Assembly: GCA_025093555.1 (NCBI GenBank)
Contig: JAIWNF010000029.1
Span: 62,001-126,000 of the forward strand
Direction of reading: 5' to 3'
From: Circinella umbellata
Taxonomy: Eukaryota > Mucoromycota > Mucoromycetes > Mucorales > Lichtheimiaceae
Length of the DNA stretch: 64,000 bases
Part shown: positions 1-13,172 of the stretch, in pieces
Numbering within the stretch: position 1 is the first letter of the stretch
How the letters are laid out: every line of letters starts with the position of its first letter
Notes under the pieces: generated by a model
The model's database searches: none
Told to the model about the DNA's origin: nothing
Seen by the model: only the letters and a program-made list of their open reading frames with translations
Translations under genes and position numbers: made by a program

Positions 1-12
1 CATTATTATTAG

Positions 13-426
13 GTTTATGTAAATTGTAACCACCCTGGTGCCATCAAGACCGATCCTTATTATGAAGGAGGTTTGTTAAAAAAAGGTTCCTTCATTGACT
101 CCATCACCAACTTGTATTTTATTCCTGTTGAGAAAGGTGCCCTTACACAACTGTACTTAGCTACTAGTTCTGATATTGAACAAAAAGACATCAAAGGACA
201 ATACTATGTAAGAAAAAAGAGTTCATCACTTATTATTAACCTGCCACAAAGTAGTATCAGACTACTGACATTAATAACAACAACGATATAGGTACCTATT
301 TCGAAATGTAGTTCAAGTAACGGATTTAGTAAATCAAAAGAGAATGCTACTAAGCTTTGGAATATCACTGAGAATATTTTGAAAGAAAAGGTTCCAGGTG
401 GCAACTACATAGAAGATAGAATTTGA
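13..426 (+). CDS. Short-chain dehydrogenase/reductase, 3' end only
   Basis: The C-terminal part of an NAD(P)-dependent short-chain dehydrogenase, probably of the retinol dehydrogenase/WW-domain oxidoreductase type. The first bases (1-12) look like an intron end (TTATTAG). Coding exons are 13-207 and 292-426, with an intron at 208-291 that has GTAAGA, a CTGAC branch-like site and TATAG. The conserved piece VNCNHPGAIKTD matches the SDR strand that follows the catalytic YxxxK (usual form VNxxHPGxVxT). The catalytic and nucleotide-binding parts lie outside the window, so activity cannot be judged. The C-terminus (about 45 residues in the last exon) is lysine- and asparagine-rich with no membrane anchor. 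The family is fairly sure; the substrate is unknown. Confidence 0.75.
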
Positions 427-3400
427 AAAAAAAAAGTGAAAAGAATCTAGTAGTAGTTAATTTGTTGTTCTAAAACAAGTAAAAGAAAAAAAAGAAAAAT
501 ATAATGATCATGAGAAGAGAAAAAAAAACCTGTTCTCTTCTTTTTTTGTACAATAATATACTTTTAGAATGAATGATATTGTACCAATAGAATATATCGA
601 TAATTATTAATATATATTTTAGACAACAGTATTTCCCGAGTTGTACATTTTTTGTTTGTTTTACAGTACTTGTATAATAGTGATGTGTATATAGAAAGAG
701 ATAGAGATCGGAACTGTCGGTTCAGTTTACCGACGGCGATGATAATAACAACAACAATAGATGTTGTGTATCTCTCTTTTCTCCTCCTTGAAGTTTCATA
801 GTTATAAAAATGGAAATCCGTCAAAGTTTAGAGCAAGAAAAATCATGCACATTCAATTTATTTGTGATTTTCATCAACCCAACCAATTTGATACTTTCTA
901 TAAGATAATACGTAGTATGTATTTACGTACACGGTAGCAAACAACATCACCAATGATAACAACAGAAAATAGCGCAGTTATACAAAAAAAAAGAACTTAG
1001 AATAGTTATTGGTACGCTAACAAAATAACAAAACGGTCATCATGCTTTTTTGTTGATTAATAACAATGCATACACAAAAATCTTAACGAGACTCCCTGTT
1101 TCATAACGATTGTTTCCAAAAAAAAAAATGATAGATTTTCTTCATCATTACCTACATTCAATCATTGACCACACTATCCATTTGTTTAATCTCAATTTAT
1201 TAATATAGTAGACATTATTATTTTCCGGAAGGAAACATATAGATATACATGTCAAAACCAAAAATGAAATCTATTATTAGCTATCTGTTATGATATCGTA
1301 GTGGTATTATAACGATTGTTTGTTTGAATACGCTTACACTAATAAGTAGAAAAATAGAGTTTGAAATCATCTCAAATTAAGTTTTTCTCCCAATGAATAA
1401 TTTGGTTGAACTGCGGATAGCGCCGTAGCTATTTTCTTTATTGTCATCTTATACGTGGCGCGTTGACAATCACGGACAAAACACAACATACATTGGGGTA
1501 ATAAAACCCCAATTACTCAAAAGCTACTTGATTTGGAATAAGTCCGAGCGTACATATGGCTACTTTTTTCTTAGCAAATCAACCAAAGTTAGTAATAATG
1601 GACAAAGGATGATTGCGAATGACGAATAATTTCTTCTCCTCTATTCGCATAACACGCAAATCGGAAGACATTTCCGAAGCTATCAGTTTAAAAGATTGTC
1701 AGATGTCAGTTGCCTTTTTTTATGTTGTAATTGGGAACAGTGTCATATTATCCTGATAGTTAAAAAAGGTATAGCATAAAAAAAACTACATTTACGTAGA
1801 TGTGTCAAATGAGGAAGCAGTTATAATATAGATTGAAATAAAAAAAACTTGCTAATATACGTAATTAATTATCTTTGTTATAATGATCAATGATCCGATG
1901 TAGATTTTATGATGTATTGTATAGTCATTATTATAAAGAATATGTAGTTGAAGCTGAAACCTGAGCTATGATACATAAATATCTCTTCGTGTGTAGTAGT
2001 ATGTATTATGGAAGCGCTAAAGTGTGATGGATGTGCGCAATGATATTATTATATTCGCACATTACTAAACCTTATGTATAGTTATTCCAATTCTTCTTTT
2101 CTTTACCCCCCCCCCAAAAAAAAAGAGACTACGTATAATGTACTTTCTTTGCATACCAGCAACACCAATTATATGAAGAGATGTAATAATAGATTAGGAG
2201 TTAATGAAGCAAAAATCAATAAAGTAACATTTTCCAGTCTTCTGTACAAAATATAAACAAATCAAAGAAGCCCATACGCGTTTAGACGTATAAGGCACCA
2301 ATTAGAAGAAACCGACTTTACAATGCTTTTGATATAAGAAATGTACCGTACAATAGGAATAACTGACTCATTGTCTAGACCACCTAAACTACAAAAACGT
2401 CATTGTTGTACCTTCTTTCTCCCTTTCGTCGGTTCACCTTTCCTCTGTTCCTTTTTTCTAATTCAACGGATAAATTCATTCAAGTATAATAGTAATAAGG
2501 ATACCATAGAACTAAACTTGTGTAATTATTGCAAAGGTCATGTGCAGGGTATACGACTTTTACAATTGAAATTCATTGGGTTATAATAAGATCGGGACCC
2601 TTTAACTTTTTTATACTGAAACTACTCTCCGCCTCTAATTTTACTCCCGGACACGGGAAAGGAGAAAAAACAACAACGACGAAAAGCAACTATACAATAG
2701 ATATATAAATTTCTTCCAATTATCTTTTGAGTTTATTATTAGGGTTTAAAAAAAGTTTCTAATAACGGCACTTTTATGAATGGATGTTACAAAATCACAG
2801 GATCTAGAAAAAGTTCCAAATACATTGGGTGGATGGGGAAAGAAGAAAAAAACATGATCACCATTATTTTTGATGGCTTACGTACATTATAGTATGTTAA
2901 TATGCTAAGAATGCTATCAAGTTTTTTTATAATACGCACTAAGTATCAGGTGATGAACAAACAGCAACCAAAATTTTAAAAAAAAAGCCAAGTTTTATTG
3001 TGGATAATGTTACCAAACAACCCAATGGTTGTTTAATGAACCAACTAATATATTCATTGAGCAATTCACTATAATTGTGTCTTTAGTTATTATCCCTTTG
3101 TAAAGAAAGCTACCTCATCAATATCACGATGCGAAAAAAACCACTAATTGTTATTTCTCCTTGGTCATATTGTTTATTCAAACATGCTATTATATATTAG
3201 GAAACAGAATATAAAAAAAATCACTAATCCGTAATAGCAATAAGAAAATTAGAAAAGATCTTCCCTTACTATATTATCAATCAGTAATAAGTCATATGAC
3301 AACATTAATAGTAACACTGTGTTATTTTACATTATTATACCTGATACGCTCCTTATACGCAATGCTAATAATAATAAGAGTAACTTTCCAAATTGTACGC

Positions 3401-5113
3401 TTTTAATAAACTATAACATATTAGTCTCTAAACTAGAAACACTTTTTTGTACCTAAATATAAACAACACTTGGGTTTTGGAGAGCGAAAAAGATAAATAA
3501 AGAACACTGATGTTTGCAGCATTCATATACTATACGTAAAGATTAATAGAAAATGTTTGTAGCAACTTACCTGTGTGTTGATTAGTATTATTTTGGTATC
3601 AGTAGACCTCTCATTTAGTTTGTTTTTCAAAACTTGTACGTAAATAAATTTTAATTGTAAACCAAACGATATTGATTCGTTCTTTTCTTATTGTTATGAG
3701 ATCGTTTGACAAACTCTTTTGTGAAATAATACACAAAAAAAAGGTAATGGTTGTACCATTCACTATTGTTCTCCTTTTACTTTTCTACTACTACGCCCGA
3801 CCGTTTCCTGATTTGATACTTATCGTCGGATTGTACCGAAATATGAGATATTTGATTTGTTCGTATGATAGAAATGATGTGATTAGTGCTAGTGTAATAC
3901 ACAAATAATAATACGAAACTCCATGATGTTTACTAAACAAAAATAGACTTTACCCCATGCACAGGAGTAGTATACAATATTATACATAGGTTTTCAAATG
4001 TTTTTTTTAAGAAAAAAACTACAGATTTGCCTTCTCTATTATTATTTTGTATATATGTTATATAAATATCGTCATTTAATATCACGCAATTAATATACGC
4101 ATAAAACATGTGTTTTTTTATTTTATTTTTTCTTTCCAATTAATAAAGAATATCCATATCCATTTTTTATATGCAAAAGTGACCAAATCATATGTTTTGA
4201 TCACTCGTTTAGAATACATGTCAGGATTTAGTACAATAGTAATAATTAATAAACAGTTTTTTAAATAATAAAGAGGTGGAAAGAAATCGTATATATTTAA
4301 ATTTAATAATAATTTCCCTTATACTATTTCATATCTTTTATTCACAACAATAACAACCAACTCGATCAGGACAGCTTTTTTTCCCTAAAACCATCCTCTT
4401 GAAACATAGTGTAACAAACAATTTCCTAATATGGATACTATGTTTCCCTGGATAGCAAAATTTTTATTTTATCCCTCCGCTTTATTATTACTTATTGCCA
4501 TTGAAAATAAAAAATAAAATGCAAGCAAGCCATGTGTTACGATTGATAAATAGCTATAGATCACCTGCTAACACAATAGTAATAGCAATCTTTAACAATA
4601 GTAGTATGGGCTTGTGATGAAAGGTATACAAGACTTTATATCTACCTTGTGCTCAAATTATGCATGTGCAATTTCGTAAAAAAAAATGTATTCTATTGAT
4701 TTGCAGCTTTATTTTTGCTATGGTAACAGGTTTTTGATGCAACCAATTGAAAATCACTTTTATACAAGTCTGTGCACTGTATGAATTATACTAAAATGTC
4801 CAAAAAGCACTTGAATGGATTGAAAAGAAGGAGAATGATTAATCAAAAATAAAGAAAATAATAATAAAGTTTTCTTGTCGACATTAAACATAACACCCCT
4901 GGAACGTATTGAAAAAAAATCCATTACTATTTTCAATATAACAAGGGTTTTTTTTTAAAAAAAAAATATAATTCAAATAGCAAAGAATAATGCAGTCATA
5001 GTAATAGAAACTAAGGAAAGGGATAGAAGAAAGAAAGATGAGCAAATGAAAGGGTATTTTTCTTGTCATCGTTTTTCTTTTCTCTCTTGAATTATATAAT
5101 CTATCAAATAATT
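427..5113. other. Long intergenic stretch, no convincing gene
   Basis: About 4.7 kb of AT-rich DNA with only short reading frames (none above 90 codons). I found no run of exon-like frames joined by good splice sites and no tRNA-like cloverleaf. A small stem-loop, TTGGGG (1493-1498) with CCCCAA (1507-1512), and many A/T homopolymers are visible. Some of the right end must be the promoter of the Vip1-like gene. Confidence 0.5.
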
Positions 5114-6132
5114 ATGTTAGCTATTCCTACTGAACCTACACCAAACTTCGTTATTGTCAGAAATGTGGCACCTGATACGACAGAATCAATGCTAACGGAT
5201 TTCTTTTCGTTTTGTGGTAAAATTGAAGATTTTTCACTAAACGATGATACAACTGCTTTCATTTTATTCGAACGTCCATCTGCAGCAAAGACAGCTATCT
5301 TATTAAACAATGGTAAATAATATAATATGTAATATAACTGCATTATTATTTATGCTGTCTATTACCATACTGTTATTTTTTATTTCCTTTGATCATTATG
5401 CGTAGCACTTTACCTTCCTTTCATGCTCCCTATCCTCATTATTTATACCTCAAAAGTAAAAGATTAAGCCTCGTGTCCTTTGTTTATTTCGTCGTCATTG
5501 TTAAGTTATGTGTCTTTTTTTTTTATTAACCTGCACATATATTATTATTACATATACAAACAAAAAAAAGCAACTGTCAATGGAAGAGAGATTGTAGTCG
5601 AACCATATTTCAAGGAAGTGTCTGCTTTAACATCGGATGAGAAGGATGATGATAATGATAAAACTACTATTCAAAAAGAAGAACAAGAAGCAAAAAGCAA
5701 ATCCACTATTATGGCGGAACTAGTAGCAGCTGGATATAAACTGACAGATCCAATTTTACATGCAGCATCTGATTTTGACAAGAAATATGGGGTATGGAAT
5801 CGCGTTGAGCCTTATTGGAATCGAGTGAATCAAAAGATGCATGTTGGAGAAACTGTTCATTCTTTAGAAGATTCGGCAGATCACTGGCTAAAGGAGACAT
5901 CAATAGGTCAGAAGATTCAAAGTAATCTGGTGGATCCAATTACTGCCATCCATACGGAAGCTAGACGGATTGTTGAAGTAAGTTTGATTGGTTTTTAAAG
6001 AATATCATGTAAAAAAATGAGAATTCTCGTATCTTTCTACCTTCACACGTCATTTGACTACGTTGTATACTATATACTTTTTTTTAGAATAAACAGCAAA
6101 ACCAGACTAATCGGGCTACTAGTAGCAGATGA
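5114..6132 (+). CDS. vip1: Vip1-like RRM protein
   Basis: A 216-residue protein with one N-terminal RNA-recognition motif (about residues 11-75), resembling the fungal Vip1 family, whose molecular role is poorly defined. Exons are 5114-5312, 5571-5977 and 6088-6132; introns start GTAAAT and GTAAGT and end AAAG and TTAG. The RNP2-like strand is FVIVRN and the RNP1-like strand is TAFILFE. After the RRM come an acidic, lysine-rich linker (EKDDDNDK region) and a helical segment with KYGVWNRVEPYWNRV, which looks like the conserved C-terminal part of the family. The ATG at 5114 was chosen because the RRM begins directly after it; upstream in-frame sequence is a poor fit. The gene lies 586 bp upstream of the C2H2 gene on the same strand. 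Confidence 0.8.
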
Positions 6133-6718
6133 ACAGTTTTTTTTTTACTTTATTTGTCGATCATCTATCTCCTTAATCCTCTCCCCCCACCATTAACCTA
6201 AAACTTAAAATATAGTATACATAACATAATCTCTACCCCCTTCCCAAAAACACAAATTTTCGGATCGGAAGCGCATTCCATCAAAAAAATCTAGACCTTT
6301 TTTACTATTGAAAAATATAATAAAGATAAATTCGGCTTACCTTTTAAGGTAACCGAGCTGAGTTTTGGGGGTTCTCTCTCTTTCTGTATGATAATCAGGA
6401 CAATTGCTTACTTTTTTTTATGAAATGTAATAATTGGGGGAAAGAAGGAAGCACAGACACTCTATATTACTCTAACTCATAATATCAAACTTCGTCTGCC
6501 CTCAAAAGTCAGTTTTTTTATCCCTTTTGGTATATCATCCTATGACTTCGCTGAAGAACTATATAAGCCTTGAAGAATTTGACTTTTTCACTTTTTTAAT
6601 ACAATTAAATATTAAACAATCAATCAACCAAACCTTTTGAAATCCACCTTAACAAATTTGTTATATACGAAAGCAGTTATTTTGCTATATCATTTATATA
6701 AAAAAACTCCTTTCCATT
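6133..6718. other. Intergenic: promoter region of the C2H2 gene
   Basis: 586 bp between the Vip1-like stop and the C2H2 start. It contains C-runs and poly-T tracts and, near its right half, a TATA-like box (listed separately). No reading frame of note. Confidence 0.5.
6560..6567 (+). promoter_or_regulatory. TATA-like box upstream of the C2H2 gene
   Basis: TATATAAG lies about 150 bp upstream of the ATG at 6719 in a stretch of mixed composition, so it stands out from the simple AT repeats nearby. Inference from motif and spacing only. Confidence 0.35.
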
Positions 6719-8196
6719 ATGAACGCTTCACAATCGTATTACAACCTATACCCAACACCATCTAACACACATAGTGATCATTATTATACTGATTTGATAA
6801 ACGAGGGTAACTAAAAAATAATTTCACCGTATTAAATGGACCGGGGGAACAATAGCACACAAAAATAATGTGTAAGCTAAATAATCCATAATGTCATTCA
6901 TAATAGATATCCCATTACAATACGCGTTTTCAACACATTGGGACATGTCTACCGTATCATCATCATCAACATCTTCGCCATCATGGAACGGAACGCGAGC
7001 CGAAATAATGGATATACCATATTATCACGAGGTATCTCATCTGCTTAAATATTATGCTTCTTATTATTATTAAAACTCTGTGGATTTTATTTTTGCTTCT
7101 TTCAAAAAAAAGCCCCCTGCAGAAAAATAATAACTTACGCATGACTTTGTACTCTCAATAGGATTCTATTATCTCAACGATTGGGGCTTCCACAAAGCTC
7201 GCGCCAGCTGGGATGTCATTGACGAATCATGACACCATGATGTACTACCCTCCTGAAATTTTTTCATCGGCTTACAGTCCGAATCATTGCCGCATGACAT
7301 CAACAAGTACTACCAATAATAATACCACCACACATACTGTTACTCCAACAACCAATAATGGTAGTCCTACTTCAGGTATATATCAAATGTTAACATAAAA
7401 CTTTTTCACATTGTACAAAATTATTGATTGCTTTTCTATTCATTTGTATTTAGTCGGATCGGGTGACAATGAACACCGATGCCGATGGACAAATTGCGGA
7501 GTGAGGACGGCCACTCTAGATCAGCTGATCTTGCATATCAGGGAAGAACATGTGGGAAGTGGAAAGGTAAAAAAAAATACTGACTATTCGAATATCAATT
7601 CTGATGTCATTTCTCGTCTTTTTCTTTTAATACTTTATATTATATAATTAACATTTTATGTGTATTATCAACTCTACTTCTTTTTTTAGCCTGCTTACTT
7701 TTGTTTTTGGGCTGGTTGTCCACGAAGTAAAAAACCATTCACAAAACGTCACAAGATGCATAATCACATGCGAACACATACAGGAGAAAGACCATTTCAA
7801 TGTACTGTCCAGGGTTGTTCCAAACGATTTTCTCGTCCTGACTCTCTGAGTACTCATATCAAGACACACTCCAACATTCGTCCTTATCACTGTGCTGTGC
7901 CTGGTTGTGGCAAAGCGTATTTCCATTCTCGATCATTAAGAAAACATACAAGGTCACATGAGGAACAACAACAACAGCAAAAGCAACAACAACAACTAAA
8001 TCGCCATCATCAACCTCGTTATCAACAGCGACATAACGTTACTGCAACTTCCACTGCTGTTAATAATGCTCTTAATCATCATACAAATGTCATTTCAACA
8101 ACTACACCTACAACTACTGCTACTGCTACCACATACCCAGCAGGACCAGATCCAAGATTTTTCCCTGTAATGGACCCTTCATCTTATTACATGTAA
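6719..8196 (+). CDS. C2H2 zinc-finger transcription factor, GLI/ZIC type
   Basis: A 348-residue nuclear DNA-binding protein with four clustered C2H2 fingers. Exons: 6719-6806, 6907-7031, 7162-7375, 7454-7566, 7690-8196. Finger 1 is CRWTNC with H170/H175 and is followed by a linker. Finger 2 (C185, C190, H206, H210) joins finger 3 through the classic HTGERPF linker. Finger 3 is C218/C223/H236/H240 and finger 4 is C248/C253/H266/H270. The CxWxxC first finger and the four-carbon spacing between cysteines are typical of GLI/ZIC/GLIS-like factors, not of simple Kruppel fingers. The N-terminus is rich in Ser, Thr and Asn and the C-terminus in Gln, His and Thr, as in activation domains. The target genes are unknown. 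The ATG at 6719 opens the only exon that splices in frame into the next. Confidence 0.85.
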
Positions 8197-8534
8197 ATTT
8201 TTATACTCTCTATATATATATTTTTTCTTTTTTTTTTTTCCTTTGCTATATTTTGTGTATATCTTTATTATCATCATGTTTTCTCTTTTTTCCAGCAAAC
8301 TTATATATCACTATCTATCACAAACCATTTGTATACACACACTCACATACAAACGCACATACATTGACATATTTTTTTTTTACATACAATACACACACAC
8401 ACAATTTACATACACACATATATATATATCATAAACAATCCATTCCAATTAGGAAGGAGCTGGAACTCCTACATGCCCCTTCTTTTATTTCCTTTTTTCC
8501 CTCTCCAATTATTTTTTTTTCTTGAATAAATCAC
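8197..8534. other. Intergenic, pyrimidine- and CA-rich
   Basis: 338 bp of poly-T, CA-rich and TATA-like dinucleotide sequence between two genes on the same strand. It must hold the 3' end of the C2H2 gene and the promoter of the BLOC-1 gene. No individual site can be assigned. Confidence 0.45.
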
Positions 8535-8734
8535 ATGACTGAAACACTTCATAAAGAACTTGCTGAACGATTTCGTATTGACTCATGTACAACAGATGCA
8601 GTTTAGTGTTCATATTTCTTTAAATATTTCCTTAATGAAATATAAATATATTTAACTAAAAGTTCATAGTGAAAAGAAATAAGAACAATGAATAACTAGT
8701 TTATTATATTTTCTTAAACTAATTCGTCATTTTG

Positions 8735-8767
<33 letters not shown>

Positions 8768-9546
8768 ATATGCCAATGGGTTACGTTTTTTTTTTCTTTT
8801 ACATGTATATAGACTAAAGAATGGGAGCAATCTATTCTAACATGTGCAAAACGTATAAAAGATACTGGTGATGCCACAGTCAAAGTAAATAATATTAATT
8901 TGCTAAAAACTCGATAACTTGATCAGTTTATTTATTTTTTCTTTATATATACCATTTTATTTTATTTTTACTTTTGATGTGGAGTTATGAGGGTATTGAC
9001 GTTATTGGATCTGTTTTATTAAGTAGCATAAAATGGCTCTAATCATATTAGTCGAGTTTTTTTTAATATTGTGTTTGGGGTTAAGCAACATAAGTTATTA
9101 CCACGAAGATAATAACAAACGATTTTTTTTTCGTTACTATAGACACAGAGTGAACGAGCTCATGTTCAGGATATGATGCAAACTTTACTAGAAAATGATG
9201 CACGGTTAAAAAGTACCTTTGCGGAGATTGATGAAATTGAACGCATTGTTCATCATGTCAAAAATACTTATAACAAGGTTGCTGAAAGTGTAGATGATAT
9301 GGAAAAAGCCATTAATGCTAGTATATCCTCAGGTTTTCCTTTTCTTCAGGTAAAAAAAGAAAAAGATAGGTTAAGAGAAAGCACGAAATCAGGATCAAAC
9401 ATATTAACATGTGATAATCCCTCTTTTTTTAATAGAAACGTAATGAAACATTTCAACCTTATTTTCCACCACCATTACCAGTTGATATATATCATACAGA
9501 AAATCTATTTTCTTCTTCTTCTTCAACATCAAAACAAGAAGAATAA
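8535..9546 (+). CDS. BLOC1S4: BLOC-1 complex subunit 4 (cappuccino) homologue
   Basis: A 151-residue, largely helical/coiled-coil protein. Exons: 8535-8600, 8813-8884, 9143-9349, 9436-9546. The first intron starts with the less common GTTTAG, the others with GTAAAT and GTAAAA. The central heptad-like region (IDEIERIVHHVKNTY) and a C-terminal LPVDIYHTENLF segment resemble animal BLOC1S4, where a similar short motif LPxLYRTEDYF ends the protein. BLOC-1 acts in endosomal and lysosome-related sorting; the yeast counterpart is Cnl1. The assignment rests on this tail motif plus size, so I am moderately sure. The 3' end faces the cold-shock gene, with 138 bp between the two stop codons. Confidence 0.65.
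8737..8760. repeat. (AT)n microsatellite in an intron
   Basis: About 11 AT units inside the first intron of the BLOC-1 subunit gene. A likely polymorphic marker; no function implied. Confidence 0.9.
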
Positions 9547-9684
9547 TATATAATAATTTTTTCTGTGTATATGCTTGTATAAATGTATACATGTATTTGT
9601 GTGTTTCAATTTTCCTTTTTTCCTTTTTTATTTATTATTATTGTTTGATAGTTCAGATCTATTATATTTAATAATATATAATTG

Positions 9685-10857
9685 TTACATAGTCATGGTA
9701 TCACTACCCTCTGGGTTATTAGAAGTATTACTACTATTATTATTATTATTAATGGGAGTAGGCGTATGATGATTTTGATTGTTGTTTGAGGTAGATGATG
9801 AAGTAGTTGAAGAAGGAAATTGAGCTGGATAAAATGGAGGTGGCATCATCTGAGGTGAAGATGTATAAAACTGTGGAGGTGGTCCACCATATTGAGGGAA
9901 TCCTTGTGGTACATTCCCGTATGGTACAGGCATGTATCCAAACTGCGGCGTTCCTCCTCCACCCCCGCCTGGTGGAGGCTGTTGTTGGTGATGATTATAA
10001 TGAGATTGTTGTTGTTGTTGAGGAGGTTGTTGATATTGCATATATCGTTGGTCATTATAATATTGATTTCTGTGTTTTTTTTATTAAGGAGTAAAAACAA
10101 GATTAATTTTTTTTTGTTGGGTGTATGTATATGTTAGTATTATAATCGTCATTATCATCAGGATTTATATTCAATAAGAAAAAAACGTTTTTTTTACTTG
10201 TTTCGTAAATAACTTGCATATGGATCTCCACGTACCGGAACACCACCTGGTCCAGACACGTTTGCTGCTTGCATTCCTTTGGGCCCTTGAACAAGATCAT
10301 ATTCAACCTATCATTCATCATTATATTGTTGTTGTTTTAATAACATTTTTCTTTTGATTAAAAAAAAGACCTTTTCTATCTCCTTCTTCTTTTTTTTTTC
10401 TTTTTCTATAATATAACAATATAATATATATATACCTCTTCCCCCTATTGTTTGTAAATAAATAAATAATAATGGTATTTTAATCAGTTTATAAAGTCGA
10501 ATAAGGATGGATTGCATGAACTCAGAAAATACGAAATTCAAGTTTATTTTACCTCACTCAAACTTTTAAAGCCGCCCGAATTATATATTGCTGTATGATG
10601 AACGAAAACCTCTATTGTTTTCCCCACACATACACATAGACATATCATACAACCCGATCGTTATGACGTTAATATTATTACATAATATTTGTATATAAAA
10701 TATAAGGACGCGTTCTTTTTTCTTTTATTTATCAATCATACTATTATTTACCTTCAACGTTAGGCTGGCCTACTTGATCGTTAGGAATGATGAACCCATA
10801 ACCTTTCACTGAATTAAAAAACTTTACACGACCCAGCTTTCGAGGTGGAGATTCCAT
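9685..10857 (-). CDS. Cold-shock-domain RNA-binding protein with Gln/Pro/Gly/Asn-rich tail
   Basis: A 219-residue protein. Exons on the minus strand: 10857-10752, 10611-10553, 10307-10198, 10069-9685. The N-terminal cold-shock domain (about residues 8-75) has RNP1-like [15 protein letters not shown] and RNP2-like VFVHHTAI, then GFKSLSE and [17 protein letters not shown], ending in [11 protein letters not shown]. The remaining 130 residues are low complexity, with Q-runs, six glycines, PQYGG-like repeats and N-runs, as in proteins that join RNA granules. It probably binds single-stranded RNA or DNA in cytoplasm and nucleus. All four exons splice in frame. The upstream region carries a long pyrimidine-rich strand (reported separately). 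Confidence 0.88.
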
Positions 10858-13172
10858 ATTTGTCAAAATAAAGCGATGAGAAATAAAAAGAAAAGGAAAA
10901 AAAAAGAAAGAGAGAAAGCTAGAGAGAGAAAAACAAAAGAGTGAGTTTACAAGAATATATCTGCTTATATAAAAAAAAATAAGAAAGAAACAGAAAGAAA
11001 GAAAATAAAGAAAATAAAGAAAACGAAAAAAAAAAGAGAGAGAAAGAGAGAAAGAGGAAGGAAAAGGAGAAGTGAACCAAAAAAAAAGACTTTTTTTTCA
11101 CCAAAAAGACTATTAGTGCATAAAAAAGAAGAGCGCAAAAAAAAAAATGATATGCTCACGATTATTGTTGTGTTGGGTATCATTGTGTTTTATTTTTTAT
11201 GTGACATAAATCAGTGAGGCTGAGGGGTTTCACTTTATCTAGTTATTCAAGTTATTCAAGTGGCGGCATTATCTGCATTGTTCTGTTGCTGTGGGGGTTA
11301 AAGTATGAAGGACAATAAGCGACTAAAGCGTCAGAAAATAACTATATTATAATTTTGATACTTCCTAATGGACCTAATTTCCATTTTTTTTTTCCAAAGA
11401 GATTAGTTCATTCCTTTTTTTTGGAAAATGAATGGCGATGCGCAATACGTACCCATGGCAATATATAAAATAGGTAATAATTAATACAGTGGCGATGTGG
11501 GTTCGTGCGTCTGTTGCTTAGTTACAAAAAAAAGCCAAACTTTTATTATTATTACTTATAAGGTTTGGATATCAGAAAAGTTCCATTAGCAAAATATTCC
11601 GTAATCACAATATCATTGAATATTATTCATTAAATAGAAAGAGAATAAATTTTTTGTTTGATTTTACTTCATCTATTTTGTATGTTGTAAATTGATATCT
11701 AATAATACTTTTTCACTTGGAGACCGCGTGATCTGAAAATCGATTGAATATAAAAAAGGATATCTGTAATGCCACATTGTTAATTTGTAGAATGTCGTAC
11801 AATTTTTTTTTGGGATTTAACAGAAATATCGTATAACAAATAATATATTATGTAGTATATTGCCTACTAACTATTATACATCTACTATAATAATATATAC
11901 AACAACATTCCAATAGCAACAAACCGGTCGTATCTATAATATATGCGTACATGACAAGAAAAAATTTAACATAAAAAGAATTATTGACATGGTGTTTCTT
12001 TTAATATGGTTGCAAAACCACGTAAATAATCAAATTTATAGATAAATTCGACTGAAATACTTTATTATTATTATTGTGCGGAATTTTTTGACAAGGATAG
12101 TCAACAATCATACAGTTATTCATACCTAGCTTTTTCATATATGTTCTATAATGGTGTTTTAGCTGGAAAAGTTATACAACATAAATCCAATGGGTATTTT
12201 TTGTACTTAAAAACAATAGATTAAAACAATTGTTAGAACAGTTTTTCGCTCTCCGATAGCTTTCACTGTTCCCCTTTTTTTTATGCATGTGCAAAATTTT
12301 TCTATTGAACATCATGAAGGCCCAAAGCTTCAATAAAAACTTTTGATTTCATACGTAGTTGACCCAGCACGTATGATGTACTCTCCTACTCGGAGAAAAC
12401 CACTATAAACTTGTTATGTATACCCATTATTTAAATGTCAACATTATATATAAAATTATACATAATGATGGATATGATACCTGTGTATGACACACATCTT
12501 TACTTTTTATTGTAAACACCTGTTTCTTTTTTTTTTTTGTGTCGTCAGTTTTCTTTACTATTAAACTAAAATATGTTTAACAAAATAAAACAAAAATTCT
12601 CTACAGCATCTTGTTACAGTACTAACTCTTTGTTGATTACATTTTTTATGTATATAAAATTGGTTTGGACGAAACATAATATACAAAATTCCATAAGCTG
12701 AGTATTATCAGCTCGTACAAAAGAATATTACAATGGAATAAGTTCTAATAGTAAGCGATGGATAAAGATATTCATTAAAATCAAAGTTAAATAAACTACT
12801 TGAGTTGTAGAAAGAAAAATAAGGGTTTCGAAAAGAGCATTTTTTTTGTTTGGGTAATGGTTGAAAATCAAATAGTGAAAAACAGAAAGCAGTTTGAATC
12901 ATTACTATTATTAACGAATCAGTGGCTGACAAAAGATCTACAGGGACTAGTTTCTAAACACGTTGACAATTTGAATGGAATGATTAAAAAATGTGGGTAT
13001 GTGTAACCTTAAAGTGTATTGTATTGTGGGATCACAACCACAACCGAAAAGAAAACCAGCTTCTTTAATTAAAAATGAGTTCATTTAGTTGATATGAATT
13101 TAACTAATATGTTTTGATACTTTTTCAAAACCCAATTTATAGATTGTTGTCTTGTTTTTTTTGAATTGTTTA
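10858..13172. other. Intergenic, with strand-asymmetric purine tract; no convincing gene
   Basis: 2.3 kb. From about 10878 to 11100 the plus strand is almost all purine (A and G), i.e. pyrimidine on the coding strand of the cold-shock gene, which probably places it in that gene's promoter or 5' UTR. A 49-codon exon-like frame (ATG at about 12857, ending next to a GTATGT) is present near 12857-13000 but nothing joins it. The rest shows only short reading frames. Confidence 0.45.

Noticed and set aside
1493..1512. TTGGGG/CCCCAA stem-loop
   Set aside because: Six base pairs in a 4.7-kb AT-rich gap; not above chance without other signals.
10919..11183. Minus-strand frames of 61-72 codons in the purine tract
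   Set aside because: Phe/Leu/Ser-only products of a simple CT-rich strand.
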